Source: Xylogone sp. PMI_703 (taxonomy: Eukaryota; Ascomycota; Leotiomycetes). Taken from it: a DNA stretch of 64,000 bases. The translations under genes were made by a program, and so were the position numbers. The stretch spans positions 7,936,001 to 8,000,000 of the forward strand of contig JAJTUQ010000001.1 of assembly GCA_021399445.1 (NCBI GenBank). Reading direction: 5' to 3'. The notes under the pieces were generated by a model, which saw only the letters and a program-made list of their open reading frames with translations, was not told the DNA's origin and did no database searches. Positions 10,927 to 23,379 of this stretch are shown piece after piece (position 1 is the first letter of the stretch; every line of letters begins with the position of its first letter).

Positions 10927-12406
10927 ATGTCTTCCTCAGCGTCTCGTGGTACGGAGCGTATGATCCATCAGGATTATATTGCGCGGATACGGTATTCTAA
11001 TGCGCTGCCGCCTCCTCCAAACCCCCCGAAGCTCCTTGACATCCCGAACACTGGCCTTGCCAGCGGCCAGTACACCAATCCTGGCTTTGCTTCACGGTTG
11101 GCACGAGAGCAACCTCTCAACATTGAGGCTGATGCTGAATTGGGAATGCCACTGGATTTGGTTGGAATGCCTGGAATATTTGACGGTGATGAGAGTTGTA
11201 AGTAATGAGAAGGTGCTCCTCTACTTTGCGCAATCATTAATTTACGACTATATAGCTATCCAAGCTCCTCTGAATGCACCTGCTCCTCATCCGCATGATC
11301 GAGCGCTCCTTCGACCGTTATCCACCCTTGGAAAGCCAAAATTCTCGGACACAGGCGTCTCCTTCCTTCGACGGACAGAATATATCTCATCACACACATC
11401 CAAATCGAGATTTGAGTCAACTACCTCAAGAACACTCATTGATAATGTTGGAAATCGCATCAAGAAGCCCGCGCTAAATCTTGACAAAGAATCGCCCGAG
11501 TATATCAAGAGTGAGGTCCAGAAGAGTTTCCAAATTGCAGCTCAGAACTTGAAAGATCGGAGTCGGGTAAGGCATCCGTCGAAACGAAACGTAAAACTTG
11601 TGGAGGCATATCCTATCATTCCGGATCTGGATGCTTTCCCAGATGCTGGTGGATATCTTTCAATAAAATTCTTGACCAATCCAGTGGCTCCAAGCTCGAC
11701 CTATGATACCCGTCTTGAAAGTAGTATTTTGCGACCAATCCCCCCTACTGAAGCCGAGGAACAAGCGAAAGAAGAAGCAAGAGAGCTTCATGAGCGCGAT
11801 CCTGAAAGATATCCACCTCCAGATGAATCTATGGAATATGAGTTCTTCCTTCCCGAGACTGCGGATGAGGCCGCAAATTTCAAGCGGAAGTTTGATGTTA
11901 TGGACCCCGAGAAAGATGACGACGATCTCTACACGAATACAAATGCTCAAGGAACGAAATGTTTCCGATTCAAGCGTGTGCGTGCTTATGAGAGTGCGAC
12001 ACAGGTTGGCACAGCTCTTGATAAATATGATGATGAAGTTGTAATCGCTGTTCATGATGGCTCAGATGGCCTTCACAAAAAGGCAGCTTATTATTACCCT
12101 ATTTTACAGCGGACATCTATTCGGCCACAACGTACTAAGAATATCCTAAAGAACAGACCAGGATTTGCGGCTAACGCTGCAGACGAGGAAGCTAAGATCA
12201 CTGACTGGGTCGACTTGCAAGTTGAGGAACCTACGGAAGAGATGAAAGGTCAGCGAGATGTCTTCAAAGATTATCCATATGGAAAGCCAGAGGAGGAGTC
12301 GAACGAGGATGCTGGCGGAGAGAACGAACAGAACGGGAGGTTAAACTCGTCCCAGAAAGACGATGACGATGATGAGGATAGGGATGCGGAAGCTGAGTCT
12401 GAATAG
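10927..12406 (+). CDS. PAF1: Paf1, subunit of the RNA polymerase II-associated PAF1 complex
   Basis: Two exons, 10927-11197 and 11256-12406; 473 aa. Paf1 is the core scaffold of the PAF1 complex, which travels with elongating RNA polymerase II and promotes H2B ubiquitylation and H3K4/K36 methylation. Family signatures: an N-terminal DYIARIRYSNALPPPPNPPK block (residues about 17-36); GVSFLRRTEYIS; a YPPPDESMEYEFFLP segment; and a very acidic C-terminus (SQKDDDDDEDRD) as in most Paf1 proteins. The intron splits a Ser codon after GDES, and the ORF continues as IQAPLN. The start Met is the first in frame and leads straight into the conserved N-terminus. Confidence 0.95.
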
Positions 12407-12812
12407 TTGGTTTAGGCAAATGACGTTGTAAAACTCGGTGATGGACGAGAGTATCGCTTTTCCAGAAGATAGGATCACATATTTGGCGTAGCATAGGACA
12501 TGGGGCGTTATATAACTTCATAATGTGTATGAACAGAGAAGCATCAAAAAGCAAGGCTACAATAGAAGTTGTTTTCAAGATCTCTTGTCCCGATCTGGCC
12601 TAGTGAAATGATCCAAATGTAGCACGAAGTTTCTGAGCCTTTCATTATATGTGATATTCTATATACCTTATAGAACTGTATGTAGACCGACCTTCCAACA
12701 ACCTTTCCACCTTTATACTCCGTTACACAATTAACCTAGCAAAGTTACATATACAAAGCCATGGTATCTAGTACAAGTTCATACCATTATAATACATAAA
12801 TGCAACTAATCA
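12407..12812. other. Convergent 3' flanks of PAF1 and the GT90 gene
   Basis: 406 bp between two gene ends that face each other. AT-rich; no additional gene seen. Confidence 0.7.
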
Positions 12813-14717
12813 TTATAATGAAAATCCTATCTTATCTCTATCATCGTCAACGAGTCGTCCGTATCTAGATTTCGAAATGGTTAGTTTAGCGGAATAGAAA
12901 CTAGTAAGGTCGAGGATAAGAACATACTCTAATAGTAATCTGAAAAACCACGCTTCTAGGTCCTCATTTCTCAAAGCTTTCTTGGCCCAGTCTTGGCTTT
13001 GCATTGCAATGCGTTCTGCTTCTCCTCTGCCAACAGAATCTGCATCCAGCCATCTTACACTCTCAACCCACTCGTCTCCTTTTAAGCTCCACGGGATATA
13101 ATGTACCCACGGCTTCAACCATTCCTCATGCCACTCTCTAAAGATAGCCATTTTGAAAACCAGGCTTTTGCTCTGCAAGAAAGCGTAAAACCGTCCACTG
13201 AAAGCATTTCCATCGATATCTAATAAGTACTTATAACTCCATGCATCGGTTTGTTTTGCAGCGTCTTTCACATCAAAGAATTCTATTTGTGCTTTGCAAT
13301 CTCCCTCATCACACTGTCCGACGTGAGAGAAATACACATCCAGGAGATTTTTGAAGTCACTTCTAGGGGCATCTTGCACCTGCCAATCATCATTGCCATC
13401 CTTCTCGCCTCTGTTGGCGAGAATTTTGACTGGTCCGACTTCATTGATCTTCGTGACGACTTTCTGACGATGTTGGCGACGCCATCCTCCATTCCGACTG
13501 AAGCCACCCGTAGTAGAACCGCGCCAGTAAATTCGATTTTTCTTTTCGTACCAGTTGAAATCCTCACTTGCATTGTAAGGCACCTTCCCATACCAATACC
13601 ACGGGGAGGGGTAAAGGATATCTGAAAATGAAGAGACTTTGGATTGTGAAAAGATTGGGAACAAATCATGGACTACATTGAATGCATTCGGCCGATCGAA
13701 GAAGCCAAATGAATCCTGCAAAGATGGCGACTGGCAAATATCTGAGAAAGCCGTTTTGTTGTAAACAAAGCCTAGCTCCCCTACTGCATAGCTATTATAG
13801 TTGTCCACCACGTGTCCATCGTCGAGTTGTACTCTTGCTGCACTATTAGGAGGACATGATATTCTTGAATGTGTCCATGTGGGTTGATGTGCAAAAACAT
13901 TGAATCGGGTTGTTTTGACCTCCTCAGTATTGAGTCCATCGCCTAGATCTGACGGGCGTTGTGACCATGAATTCCTTGGACTCCGGACAGCATTTGCAGC
14001 TGGCATATATTTGGTCTTTGCACTTTTTACCAATCGAGCAAGATCATCATACTGAAGCACAACTCGAGGCTCATCGTGTATATTGAAGCATAGATCCATA
14101 TCAGGCAGATATTGGACCCAGTCCTTCATCATACCCGTAGTAGCGTTTTGTTGCCATTCGGGTCCGTCATTAATCCTCTTGACCGTTCCGTTCCTGATAT
14201 ATAACCCAATTAGGCTGTTTGGAAATCCCAAAGCTTCTTTTGCCCTGCCTCTTATTGTCGAAGGTTTCAAGCTCCAAAATGGTGTTAAAGATTGGTGAAT
14301 GTTGTCATACTCGTCAATCAACTGCACGCCCTTGCTCTTAGCAAACTCAAACCATTTATCGAAGTTTGGGGGTGGCGGTATTCCATATCGTTTTCGATAT
14401 TCTGCGACTGCTTCGGCCAATGTCTTCGACTGCCTTCGTTTTAGCGTCTCGAAACTCTTCTCGGAATCCTTGACAAGCTGTAATATTGGATGCGACTTTC
14501 CAAGTTTGAATGTCGGTGGAGGCCATATGTCTCCTGACTGCCTCCCTTCAGACAGTGGGTTTGTCAGATGCGCGACATGGTCTAAAGATGAGGGGATTGT
14601 GGAAACACCAGGCTTCCGAATTAGGTAAATCGACAACGCGATAAAGGAGATGAGGAGTAGTAGAATAAGTCGCCGAGACCTCATTGTCGCCTTTCGGTAA
14701 TGAAATAAGTGTCGCAC
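12813..14717 (-). CDS. GT90 (CAP10-like) glycosyltransferase, type II membrane protein
   Basis: The frame is open for 634 aa. A likely 63-nt intron at 12865-12927 (GTATGT..CTAG, branch CTAAC) would give 613 aa. The N-terminus has a short basic stretch followed by a signal anchor (LILLLLISFIALSIYLI), so the catalytic domain should face the Golgi lumen. The C-terminal half matches Glyco_transf_90/CAP10: KKNRIYWRGSTTGGFSR, DIDGNAFSGRFYAFLQSKS, and a WVHYIPWSLKGDEW block. The family includes cryptococcal CAP10 and beta-1,2-xylosyltransferases, which build cell-wall or capsule glycans. The exact donor and acceptor here cannot be read from the sequence. A second Met at 14684 lies just before the anchor and could be the true start. 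Confidence 0.88.
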   Translation of the reverse strand: MRHLFHYRKATMRSRRLILLLLISFIALSIYLIRKPGVSTIPSSLDHVAHLTNPLSEGRQSGDIWPPPTFKLGKSHPILQLVKDSEKSFETLKRRQSKTLAEAVAEYRKRYGIPPPPNFDKWFEFAKSKGVQLIDEYDNIHQSLTPFWSLKPSTIRGRAKEALGFPNSLIGLYIRNGTVKRINDGPEWQQNATTGMMKDWVQYLPDMDLCFNIHDEPRVVLQYDDLARLVKSAKTKYMPAANAVRSPRNSWSQRPSDLGDGLNTEEVKTTRFNVFAHQPTWTHSRISCPPNSAARVQLDDGHVVDNYNSYAVGELGFVYNKTAFSDICQSPSLQDSFGFFDRPNAFNVVHDLFPIFSQSKVSSFSDILYPSPWYWYGKVPYNASEDFNWYEKKNRIYWRGSTTGGFSRNGGWRRQHRQKVVTKINEVGPVKILANRGEKDGNDDWQVQDAPRSDFKNLLDVYFSHVGQCDEGDCKAQIEFFDVKDAAKQTDAWSYKYLLDIDGNAFSGRFYAFLQSKSLVFKMAIFREWHEEWLKPWVHYIPWSLKGDEWVESVRWLDADSVGRGEAERIAMQSQDWAKKALRNEDLEAWFFRLLLEYVLILDLTSFYSAKLTISKSRYGRLVDDDRDKIGFSL

Positions 14718-15209
14718 AATTAAAATACCGTCATAACGATTGATATGAATTAGAAGCCCCTCTTCTTTTCTCTAGACGGTATTGTACATAGTCCAATGCT
14801 CATAGTTTTGATTATTTTGGACTTAGATCCTAAAATGCTTGGAACTTGGACCCTGGAATACCCCTGGCAAGGTTATTGCGTTGATGACTCATTAATTACT
14901 CATCCAATCATGTTGAAGTTCATGCCCAAAATATCGAGACAGCATCCCTCTTTCTACAGCGTTAAGATTACGAGTGCAAGCTGATTAAAACATTACCGCG
15001 GGGATCATGATTTTGATTGACTTTCGGTGTAGAGTCTTAGTCGCTATCATAAGAGCTCATATACATGCACCCAGAAAAAAATAAGTACAGGGTATATCTT
15101 GACGTCCAGTATTTCCCTTTTCAAGGACCTCCGCAAACGCCATTCAAGCTGACACTCCATAGCCATCCATCAGATCCCGCCGTTTCAAAGCCCAAACTTT
15201 TATATTTGT
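14718..15209. other. Upstream region of the GT90 gene and 3' flank of uS8
   Basis: 492 bp. Nothing beyond promoter/UTR sequence is recognised. Confidence 0.65.
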
Positions 15210-16118
<909 letters not shown>

Positions 16119-16599
16119 CTTGACGGATTGAGATTCTCAAATCGTGGAAAAGTGGAAATGAGGTATCTATAAAGGTCTGAAGTTAGCCTTCATGGGCTTT
16201 TGAGCATGGAGAGTGCCCTCATGATCTCACGAGGGTTCTGCAGCTCGCTGTCGAGGAGAACAGCGTATCGCAGTCTGACGACCCGATTGCTTTCCCCGCC
16301 TATCATGAAGGTCTTTCAAATTGTTTCATTGGGCTGTACATACCTCGAGATATGTGGGTGTTGAGTGTCGTTGAAGGAAATTGGGAGACGAGACGCGAGG
16401 TCAGTTAAGCTCGCGAAAAAATTCCTTACGGTGCGATTAGGGTTAACGCAGTGCCTAGCGATATATCTTTGTGAACTTCTCGCTTAGTTCCACCCGCACA
16501 TCTACTGGCCAAACTGGACCACTACATATCTGCAATTTCAACTACCCATACCAACTCTTCGAGGATCTTTCGACTCAACCTTGAAACGTTATAATCAGG
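16119..16599. promoter_or_regulatory. Shared divergent promoter of uS8 and eS12
   Basis: 481 bp between the start codons of two small-subunit ribosomal protein genes pointing in opposite directions. The arrangement suggests coordinated expression. It contains AGGGTTAACG near 16439 and pyrimidine/purine-asymmetric segments, but I cannot assign a specific factor site. 5' UTR introns on either side are possible. Confidence 0.6.
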
Positions 16600-17224
16600 A
16601 TGGTATGTATCTTGTTATTTAAGTGCGCTTTATTCGACATATTTGCACCATGTACACCGTACAATTGATGGCGCATTTCTTTCGCAAATGTTTTACACAG
16701 ATCATTGACTGATTTTTGGGAATAGTCGGACGGAGAAGAGCCAACTGTTGTCGAGGCGGCCGATGAGGTCGAGGTTTCTGGAGATGCTGCTTCCAAGGGA
16801 CAAATGTCTGTCCTCGATGCCCTGAAAGGTGTTCTCAAACTTGCTCTTATGCACGATGGTCTTGCCCGTGGTCTCCGAGAAGCATCCAAGGCTCTTGATA
16901 GACGCCAAGCACACATGTGCGTCCTTAACGAGTCCTGCGAGGAAGAGGCATACAAGAAGTTGGTTGTTGCGCTCTGCTCGGAACACAAGATCCCCTTGAT
17001 CAAGGTTCCTGATGGAAAGCAATTGGGCGAGTGGGCTGGCTTGTGTAAGTAGAGTCTGATTTGTGATTTTCTGACCGCAACTAATATTGGTAACTATAGG
17101 TGTTTTGGACCGTGAGGGAAATGCGCGCAAGGTCGTCAACTGCTCCTGCGTTGTTGTCAAGGACTGGGGTGAGGAGTCGCAAGAGCGATCTATCCTTCTC
17201 AACTACTTCCAGACCGAGCAATAA
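16600..17224 (+). CDS. RPS12: 40S ribosomal protein eS12
   Basis: Three coding exons: 16600-16602, 16726-17044, 17100-17224; 148 aa. The first coding exon is only the ATG, followed at once by a GTATGT intron of 123 nt that ends AATAG. The protein then reads [17 protein letters not shown]. Conserved eS12 features: [63 protein letters not shown], and the C-terminal [11 protein letters not shown]. eS12 sits at the beak of the 40S subunit. An ATG-only exon was chosen because no other upstream ATG in frame reaches the conserved N-terminus without stops, and GTATGT directly follows. Confidence 0.95.
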
Positions 17225-17474
17225 ACGGGGAAATGGGAACCGTCTAGACTATCGGAGTTAGATTATGGGGACTCAGCCATCTAATGAGGCTTTCTTTCAA
17301 AATGTACTCTATTTGGGAGCTGCATCCTAGGCGGGCATGACATTGGCATATGGGATATCGTCCAAAAAAATGAGATTATGTTTCCCGGATGCATAAGACC
17401 GAATATGATAATTGTGTCACTCTGCTGCTTAACTCCGTACACCGATTACCCCTATGTAATTATTTGTATGCTTG

Positions 17475-17975
17475 CTACTTTCGTCCTTCAACCATAATAA
17501 TGTGATACCCAAACCCCGTCTTTGCTTCTGCGTATCTCGGGTTAGCAGTTGTGCTTGCCTCCAGTTCGAAAGCCACAGCTTCAAACGCAGGATCTAAACT
17601 CCCTCTTGTTTTCCATCCTAAAGAGCCGCCTGCCGAAAGCAACTTAGAAATTCGTTATATCGTATATTGAGTCAAGACTTACCGGCCCTTGCTTTGTCTT
17701 CAGAATACTCTCTCGCAACATCGTCAAACTTGGCACCTCCCTTCAGCTTCTCTAACGCCTCCTCCTTCTTTCCATGCTTTTCGCACTAAGGATTGTTAGA
17801 CTGTATAGAGGACTTTAACAAAGCTATCTGCATTCCAACATACCAGGATGTGTCTCACGTTGATCTGCTGGGCGCCTTTGACTTTTCCTCCCTTGTCATC
17901 AGCATCATTCTTCCCTTTCCCTTTGCCCTTTGCTGCTGCACCTCCTTTGTCGGCAGCTTTGCCTTTCGGTGCCAT
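17475..17975 (-). CDS. Parvulin-type peptidyl-prolyl isomerase (Par14/Pin4-like)
   Basis: Three exons: 17844-17975, 17683-17785, 17475-17629; 129 aa. The first about 35 residues are a Gly/Lys/Ala-rich basic tail ([20 protein letters not shown]), as in Par14, which uses it for nucleic-acid and preribosome binding. The rest is the rotamase fold: [53 protein letters not shown], and [12 protein letters not shown] at the very end. There is no WW domain, so this is not a Pin1/Ess1 enzyme. Close neighbour of eS12, converging on it with about 250 bp between stops. Confidence 0.93.
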
Positions 17976-18392
17976 TATTTAGTTATAGGGGCGCAGAGGG
18001 GGACTGAATGTGATGTAGAATGATTTGTTGCAGCCTACCATCGAAGGAGGGGTGCTGAAGCTGCCCCGCTCTACCGCGAGTTGATACGGAAAAGCTTCGG
18101 CTGTTCTAATACCGTTGGTACCTTGCATAAGATGTTTAATCACAATAAAGAAAGTAACCCTATTTGTTTGGGATATTTTATTCAAGATGGCCAGTTTTAT
18201 CAGATAATCTAGAATCCCGATTGGGAATATACGGTGCCTTAGAATTTGTATATTCATCCCGAGCTCGGAACCAGTATTGCGGACTAAGCTTTGGAGGCAA
18301 ATCCACTTCCCCTGTATTTCAGATCAATTACAATACCGTATCAAATGACTCAATTAGTAGCAGAATATGATCCAAATACATAGCCTACAAGC
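17976..18392. other. Divergent region between the parvulin and cysteine dioxygenase genes
   Basis: 417 bp; presumably both promoters. No specific site assigned. Confidence 0.65.
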
Positions 18393-19104
18393 ATGCATCC
18401 AAAAAACGCTTTTGAAAAGCTCGTCTCAGACCTCTCCAGCATCCTAGGCCCATCATCCGGACTAGATTCCAAGGACATCAATGTCCAAGAACTCCACTCC
18501 CTCATGGGACATTATCCTTCCAGTAAATCAGAATGGTCCAAGTACATGTTCCCAGACACCAGTCGATCATACACCCGAAATCTCGTAGATGAAGGAAACG
18601 GGAAATCTAATCTTGTAGGTTATCTCATTGTCCATTTCATCTCTTCTCATCCCACCAAACCGTTACTCATATCAAACCAAAGGTGATACTAGTATGGACC
18701 CCCGGGAAGGGAAGCCCTATCCACGATCACGCAGACGTACATTGCCTAATGCGAGTCCTCCAAGGAACTCTCAGAGAAACAAGATATGAATTTCCCAGGG
18801 AGCCGGCGCCCATGGTGATTAAACAGGAGACTGTCTACCATGAAGGCCAAGTCACGTATATGGCTGATGAGCTTGGGCTCCATAGGATATCGAATCCGGA
18901 TCCAGAAGTGGTAGCTGTATCGCTGCATCGTATGTGCCCTCAAGCTCATTTTTGTGCTTCATGTATTTGTTGCTGATGATTGGATTAGTTTATACACCTC
19001 CAAATGCAGCTCGGGAGGGATGCAATATCTTTGATGAGCGTACTGGCAAGAGTAGCCATATTATGCAGTATAATTTCTACTCTGAGTTTGGAAACAAAGT
19101 ATAG
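18393..19104 (+). CDS. CDO1: Cysteine dioxygenase
   Basis: Three exons: 18393-18614, 18683-18929, 18989-19104; 194 aa. The enzyme oxidises L-cysteine to cysteine sulfinate with O2 using mononuclear Fe(II), controlling cysteine level and feeding taurine/sulfite routes. Cupin metal ligands are visible: HDHADVH gives two His and GLHRISN the third. The cysteine of the Cys-Tyr cofactor follows the first cluster (HCLMRVLQG), and its partner Tyr is in SLHLYTPPNA, restored only when the second intron is removed. [16 protein letters not shown] is near-invariant in the family. In some fungi this gene takes part in morphology and cysteine tolerance; whether it does so here is unknown. Confidence 0.95.
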
Positions 19105-19536
19105 GTTTTATTTTCATCTTGTAGAATATACACTTGGGTATAGACGGGATTTTAGACTTAAAACTAGAGGCTGATTGGCATAGATCTACGGCGACACAAA
19201 GCCGGCATTGTTTGATTGGGAATTGATTGAATATAGATTAGATAGACAGGTTTTAAATCACTCACGATAAAGGAAAAGGAGATAGAGGTTATTGGAGCCT
19301 GCTGCTCCTTCACTATAATAATTCACACAATGGACAAGCAAGTATAATAGTGCACTCTCTTTGATTATGGAGTCTAGCTGTGTCTAGCTACTTATCTGAC
19401 GACAAGTCATAGTTGCTTAACCATCCGTAGCAATGCATAATCAACCATTTATCCTTGTTCTTAGGAGTCCCTTGCAAACGAACTAACCTCGCAATATCAG
19501 TACAGACCGATTTCAAATAATGTACATCTCTCTTCC
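19105..19536. other. Convergent 3' flanks of CDO1 and PUS7
   Basis: 432 bp between facing gene ends, AT-rich. No gene seen. Confidence 0.65.
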
Positions 19537-22500
19537 TTATCTTCCGCTGCTAAACTCAGGCTTAAACGTCTTGACATTACCAGATTTCATTAACTCACGC
19601 AGGGCCATGGTGGCATATTGACTTGGTCCTAGCGAAAACTTAACAATAACTGCAATCTTTGCTGGTTGAGGCAATGGCTCTATCGGTGCTTCTGCTGCCG
19701 TATGACCATGTCCGGTTGTTCCAGTAACCTCAGATTTTGCGTCAACAGACTTGTCATCCGTGAATTTTTGGCCCTTTGGGCTGCTTACTTCAATGCCCGA
19801 TGTTTCTGAGCCCTTAGGGGAGTTAATCAATGTAGTGGATCTGTGGCCAGTCCGTTTGCCTTCATTATCAACAACATTTGTCTCAATGAAGGTCTCCTTG
19901 AAACAGGGTTGCTTAATATCAGTTGATCCTTTGGGGTCCTGTAGATCTAGCTCCCTTTGCTTATCTGCTATCTCTGCTGCTGCTTTGTCTTCAGCTGCAA
20001 GCTTAGCTGGGAGGTTAACCCACGCATTATGCTGAGGAGTTCCGATATATTTACGGGTCTCCGCCAGTTGACGATGAACACTATTCTCAAAGCGTCCGGT
20101 TTCCTTATCGAAGGTCTGATGGGGATATCGATCCGGGTTTGCTTTTCGAAGCTTTTCTAGATCGGTGTCTACAAGTTGTTCATTTTCATCATGATAAACT
20201 CTGATTTCGAAAGACATATCAGCACCAACAACTGCTAAAATATTCCGGTAGGCACCACTGAGACTAAAGTCTTTTTGATGACGACGCATATCTGCAGGAT
20301 CCAGACAGCCGAAGCGCTCGGTAGACATGACCTCTTTATAATAGTCACCAATATCGTTATCCGGATAGTTAATGTCGAATCCTGGTGTTGGTAGAACAAC
20401 ATCAAAAATTGTCCATTTTCCGCTCTGGGCTTCCTCCTCTGTAAGAGGCCTGGCACGTTGGAAGAGGTCGGCCTGGGAAATAGCACTGTCGTCAACAGCA
20501 GGGCGAACTACAATTTCACCACTTTCGTCTACCTCATCTTGAATGTTAGGCTGGTCTGGTGATTCAACAAAGACAAGGTCACCCTTAATAACCCTATCGC
20601 CGTATTTCATCCAGCGTTGGCTAGTAACTGTATTCCAGACAAGTGATTGATATGCATGCACATACATTGTTCTAAGATTTCGGGGAATCTTCAGAATTGC
20701 TCCCATGAAATCGTTCTTGGTCTTAGAGCTGCCAAGATAACGAATGATTGCAGTTTCTGCGCTGAATCTTCTCGGAAGTTTTTGTAACGCAACATCCGAC
20801 TTGCCTGTTGTTTTAAATAGGTGGATGGCATGAGCACGTAGAACATCCTCCCTGCCGATGTTGTGATTAAGACTCGTGTCTCCGGACAATGCTGCAGAAA
20901 GAGCCTGTTCGCTAACAGAAAGAATTGCGGAAACAGCACCTTGGAAATCGCCCTTCAAGATTAATTTTCCGACCTGATCTGTGGTGATATCAAAGCTTCC
21001 GAATCTTTGAAGCCCGAAATAATTGATGAAACCATGGGCGCGTAAATGATTAACTGCGTCACCAACTACTTTCTTGGCTAGTTCAACTCGATGCTTCTCC
21101 TCTAGTCCTGTCTCAGCTTCGAAATGACAATCTCGCAAGGTGATGTGGAACTGGTTGCCCCTGAGTTCGCCGAGTTCCAAGCCACTCTTCTCGTACTTGA
21201 AATCGCCAAGACGAGCGCCTCGCAGCTTGTGGTTGAGCTCAGCAAGTGTCTCTGCATGCTGGCGAAAGACGCTTACGCGCTGGACAGTCACAGCTCGACG
21301 ATCCTTGGTTCCAGCAAACGTAAAATCCCTTGGTTTAATTTTCAAAGCTGAGCAAAGGAAGCTGATGACTTCCATAGTATCCTTATTCTCCTTATAAAGC
21401 GAGAAATGGAGATACTCGCCTCCGAGTTCCTGCCAGCCAAGTTTTCCTTTCATTTGGTTCCTCGCGGAACTACCACCTCTGGCACGTCCTCCCGAGCTGC
21501 GCGATCCAGACTTATTATTCTGTGGACGTCTGCTTGCTAGCGAAGCTGCTGTAATTTTGATGACTCCATCATCAATAGATTCGGTCTCTAGATGAGACTT
21601 AAAAATACGGCGAACATCTAGGTGCAGCTTGCCACGAAAGGCTCTATCTGGTATAGAGTTGGTGAATAATTGACCAAAGGCTGATGGTTTCGCATCAGGC
21701 TTCTCTAAAATTCTTTTATAAAGCGCAATCACATCGTTCCTGAGATCTTCACCGAAGTAAGTTATAAGTACCGCATCATCTTCAGGACTGATGGTGAAGG
21801 TATATTTTGTGTCTTGAGGTTCTGGAGGAACAGTGCTGTGAGTATCAGAAACCGCAGAGGAAATAGGAGCGGTTGAGGGATCAACAGCAGCGGAGGTATC
21901 AGGGACAGTTGGTGCGTCAACCATGACAGTATCGGTAACCGTAGAAGCATCAGTTGTACCACCATTATCTCCAGATACTGCAGGCTTATCGATTTTTGGT
22001 GAGTTATCTCCTTCTGGAGATACTTGTTCTTCAATGGTGCTTTCAACTTGAACTGGAGCGTCCTCCTGTTCACCCGCAGCCCACGGATCTATTTCATCAT
22101 CAATGTTAGATGGTGGTACTCCAGAGCTTTCGGATTTAATTTCATTTGTTTGGTTGGATGGTTCTGCGGATTGTGCAGTCGAAGCAGGGTTCGGATCAAC
22201 TGGTTGTTCGGCGACTTGAGTAGTCGAACCTGGGTTGGTCTGATCAGACGGCTCCTTGACCTGGGCAGCTGAAGCAGTGTTGGTAGTATCCAACGACTCT
22301 CCAATTTGGGATTCAGGGATAGTGTCTTTCTTTGTGTCGTTTTTTGGTACATTAGTTCCACTTGGGACTACCTGCTAACTTACTGTCAGTAAAATGGATT
22401 GATTGAGCTCACTGGTGTTGGAACTTACCTGATCGCGAGAAATATCACTTGGAGCTCGATCATCCGTAAGATGAGCAATGGTTCCATCTGGCATGATTTC

Positions 22501-23379
22501 ATTCACAAGGAAATCCGTATATCTTCGTGAGCAAGTTAGCAGGGTCTCAGAGGAATGGATAAAGTGGGTCGGAAGAGAGAGTGAAGTAAAATGTAAAAGA
22601 GACGATGTGCCACGTTGATAGAGCAGAGGAGGAAAATTCAAAAGTGTGTTGAAATAGACATAGACGCAATATCAACACTGAACCTTCAACATAGACCATC
22701 ATAAAAGTGAAGTAGGAAGGTGACTCAAAAAAGGAAACACCACACCGAATACTCCACATCAACACTCGTACATCAAGACCAAATGTGACGAAATAAAAAC
22801 GAAATTCAATAGCAGAGGCCATCGAAAAAGAAAGAACAAAGATGAAAGAAGCAGTGGAAAAGATGATGGTGATGGTGATGATGAAGTAGTGAATTCTAAA
22901 ACTTGACACACACAATATATGTGTAGATATACATACCTCTGCTTCAAAACCCCCGAAAACCCCGGATTCTCCGAATTAACAAAGCACAGAATCCCATGCT
23001 CCGCCTCCTTATCAGGCGAGAAGACGAAACTAGATGGTCCCATCCGAGTCATTTTGCTGTTGCCAGTAGCTGTAGCTGTAGCTGTTGTGACAACACCAGC
23101 GTGAGAAGACGAAGGAAGAAGTGTGGCAGTAGATGGCGAAGTTGAAGTGGGAAGAGTAGTAGTGGAAGGAGAGGTGGTAAGGGAGGTAAGAGAAGAGGAG
23201 GACGACGCGGTGGTAAGAGAAGAAGAAGCAGCGTCCGAATTGAGCTTCACACGCTTGGCAGCAGGCTCGTCGTCGCCAGGAGGAAACATCTCAGCGGCAG
23301 CGGGAGGAGCGCTCATGTTTCCACTATTGCTACCACTTCCACTGCCACTACTACCACCACGCGGCCGCGTAGCGGCCAT
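19537..23379 (-). CDS. PUS7: TruD-family tRNA/mRNA pseudouridine synthase Pus7
   Basis: Three exons: 22937-23379, 22429-22522, 19537-22371; 1123 aa. Pus7 isomerises uridine to pseudouridine at position 13 of tRNAs, in U2 snRNA and in mRNAs. Exon joins recreate the conserved N-terminal block: SENPGFSGVLKQR, then YTDFLVNEI. The catalytic motif GTKDRRAVTVQR contains the essential Asp. Later TruD signatures are INYFGLQRFGS and YVHAYQSLVWN. The protein is longer than the yeast enzyme because of a Ser/Thr-rich N-terminus, an acidic Pro/Ser/Thr-rich insert of roughly 150 residues after the second exon, and a low-complexity stretch of about 100 residues near the C-terminus. The start Met was chosen because the upstream DNA shows no continuation of the frame. 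Confidence 0.93.
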
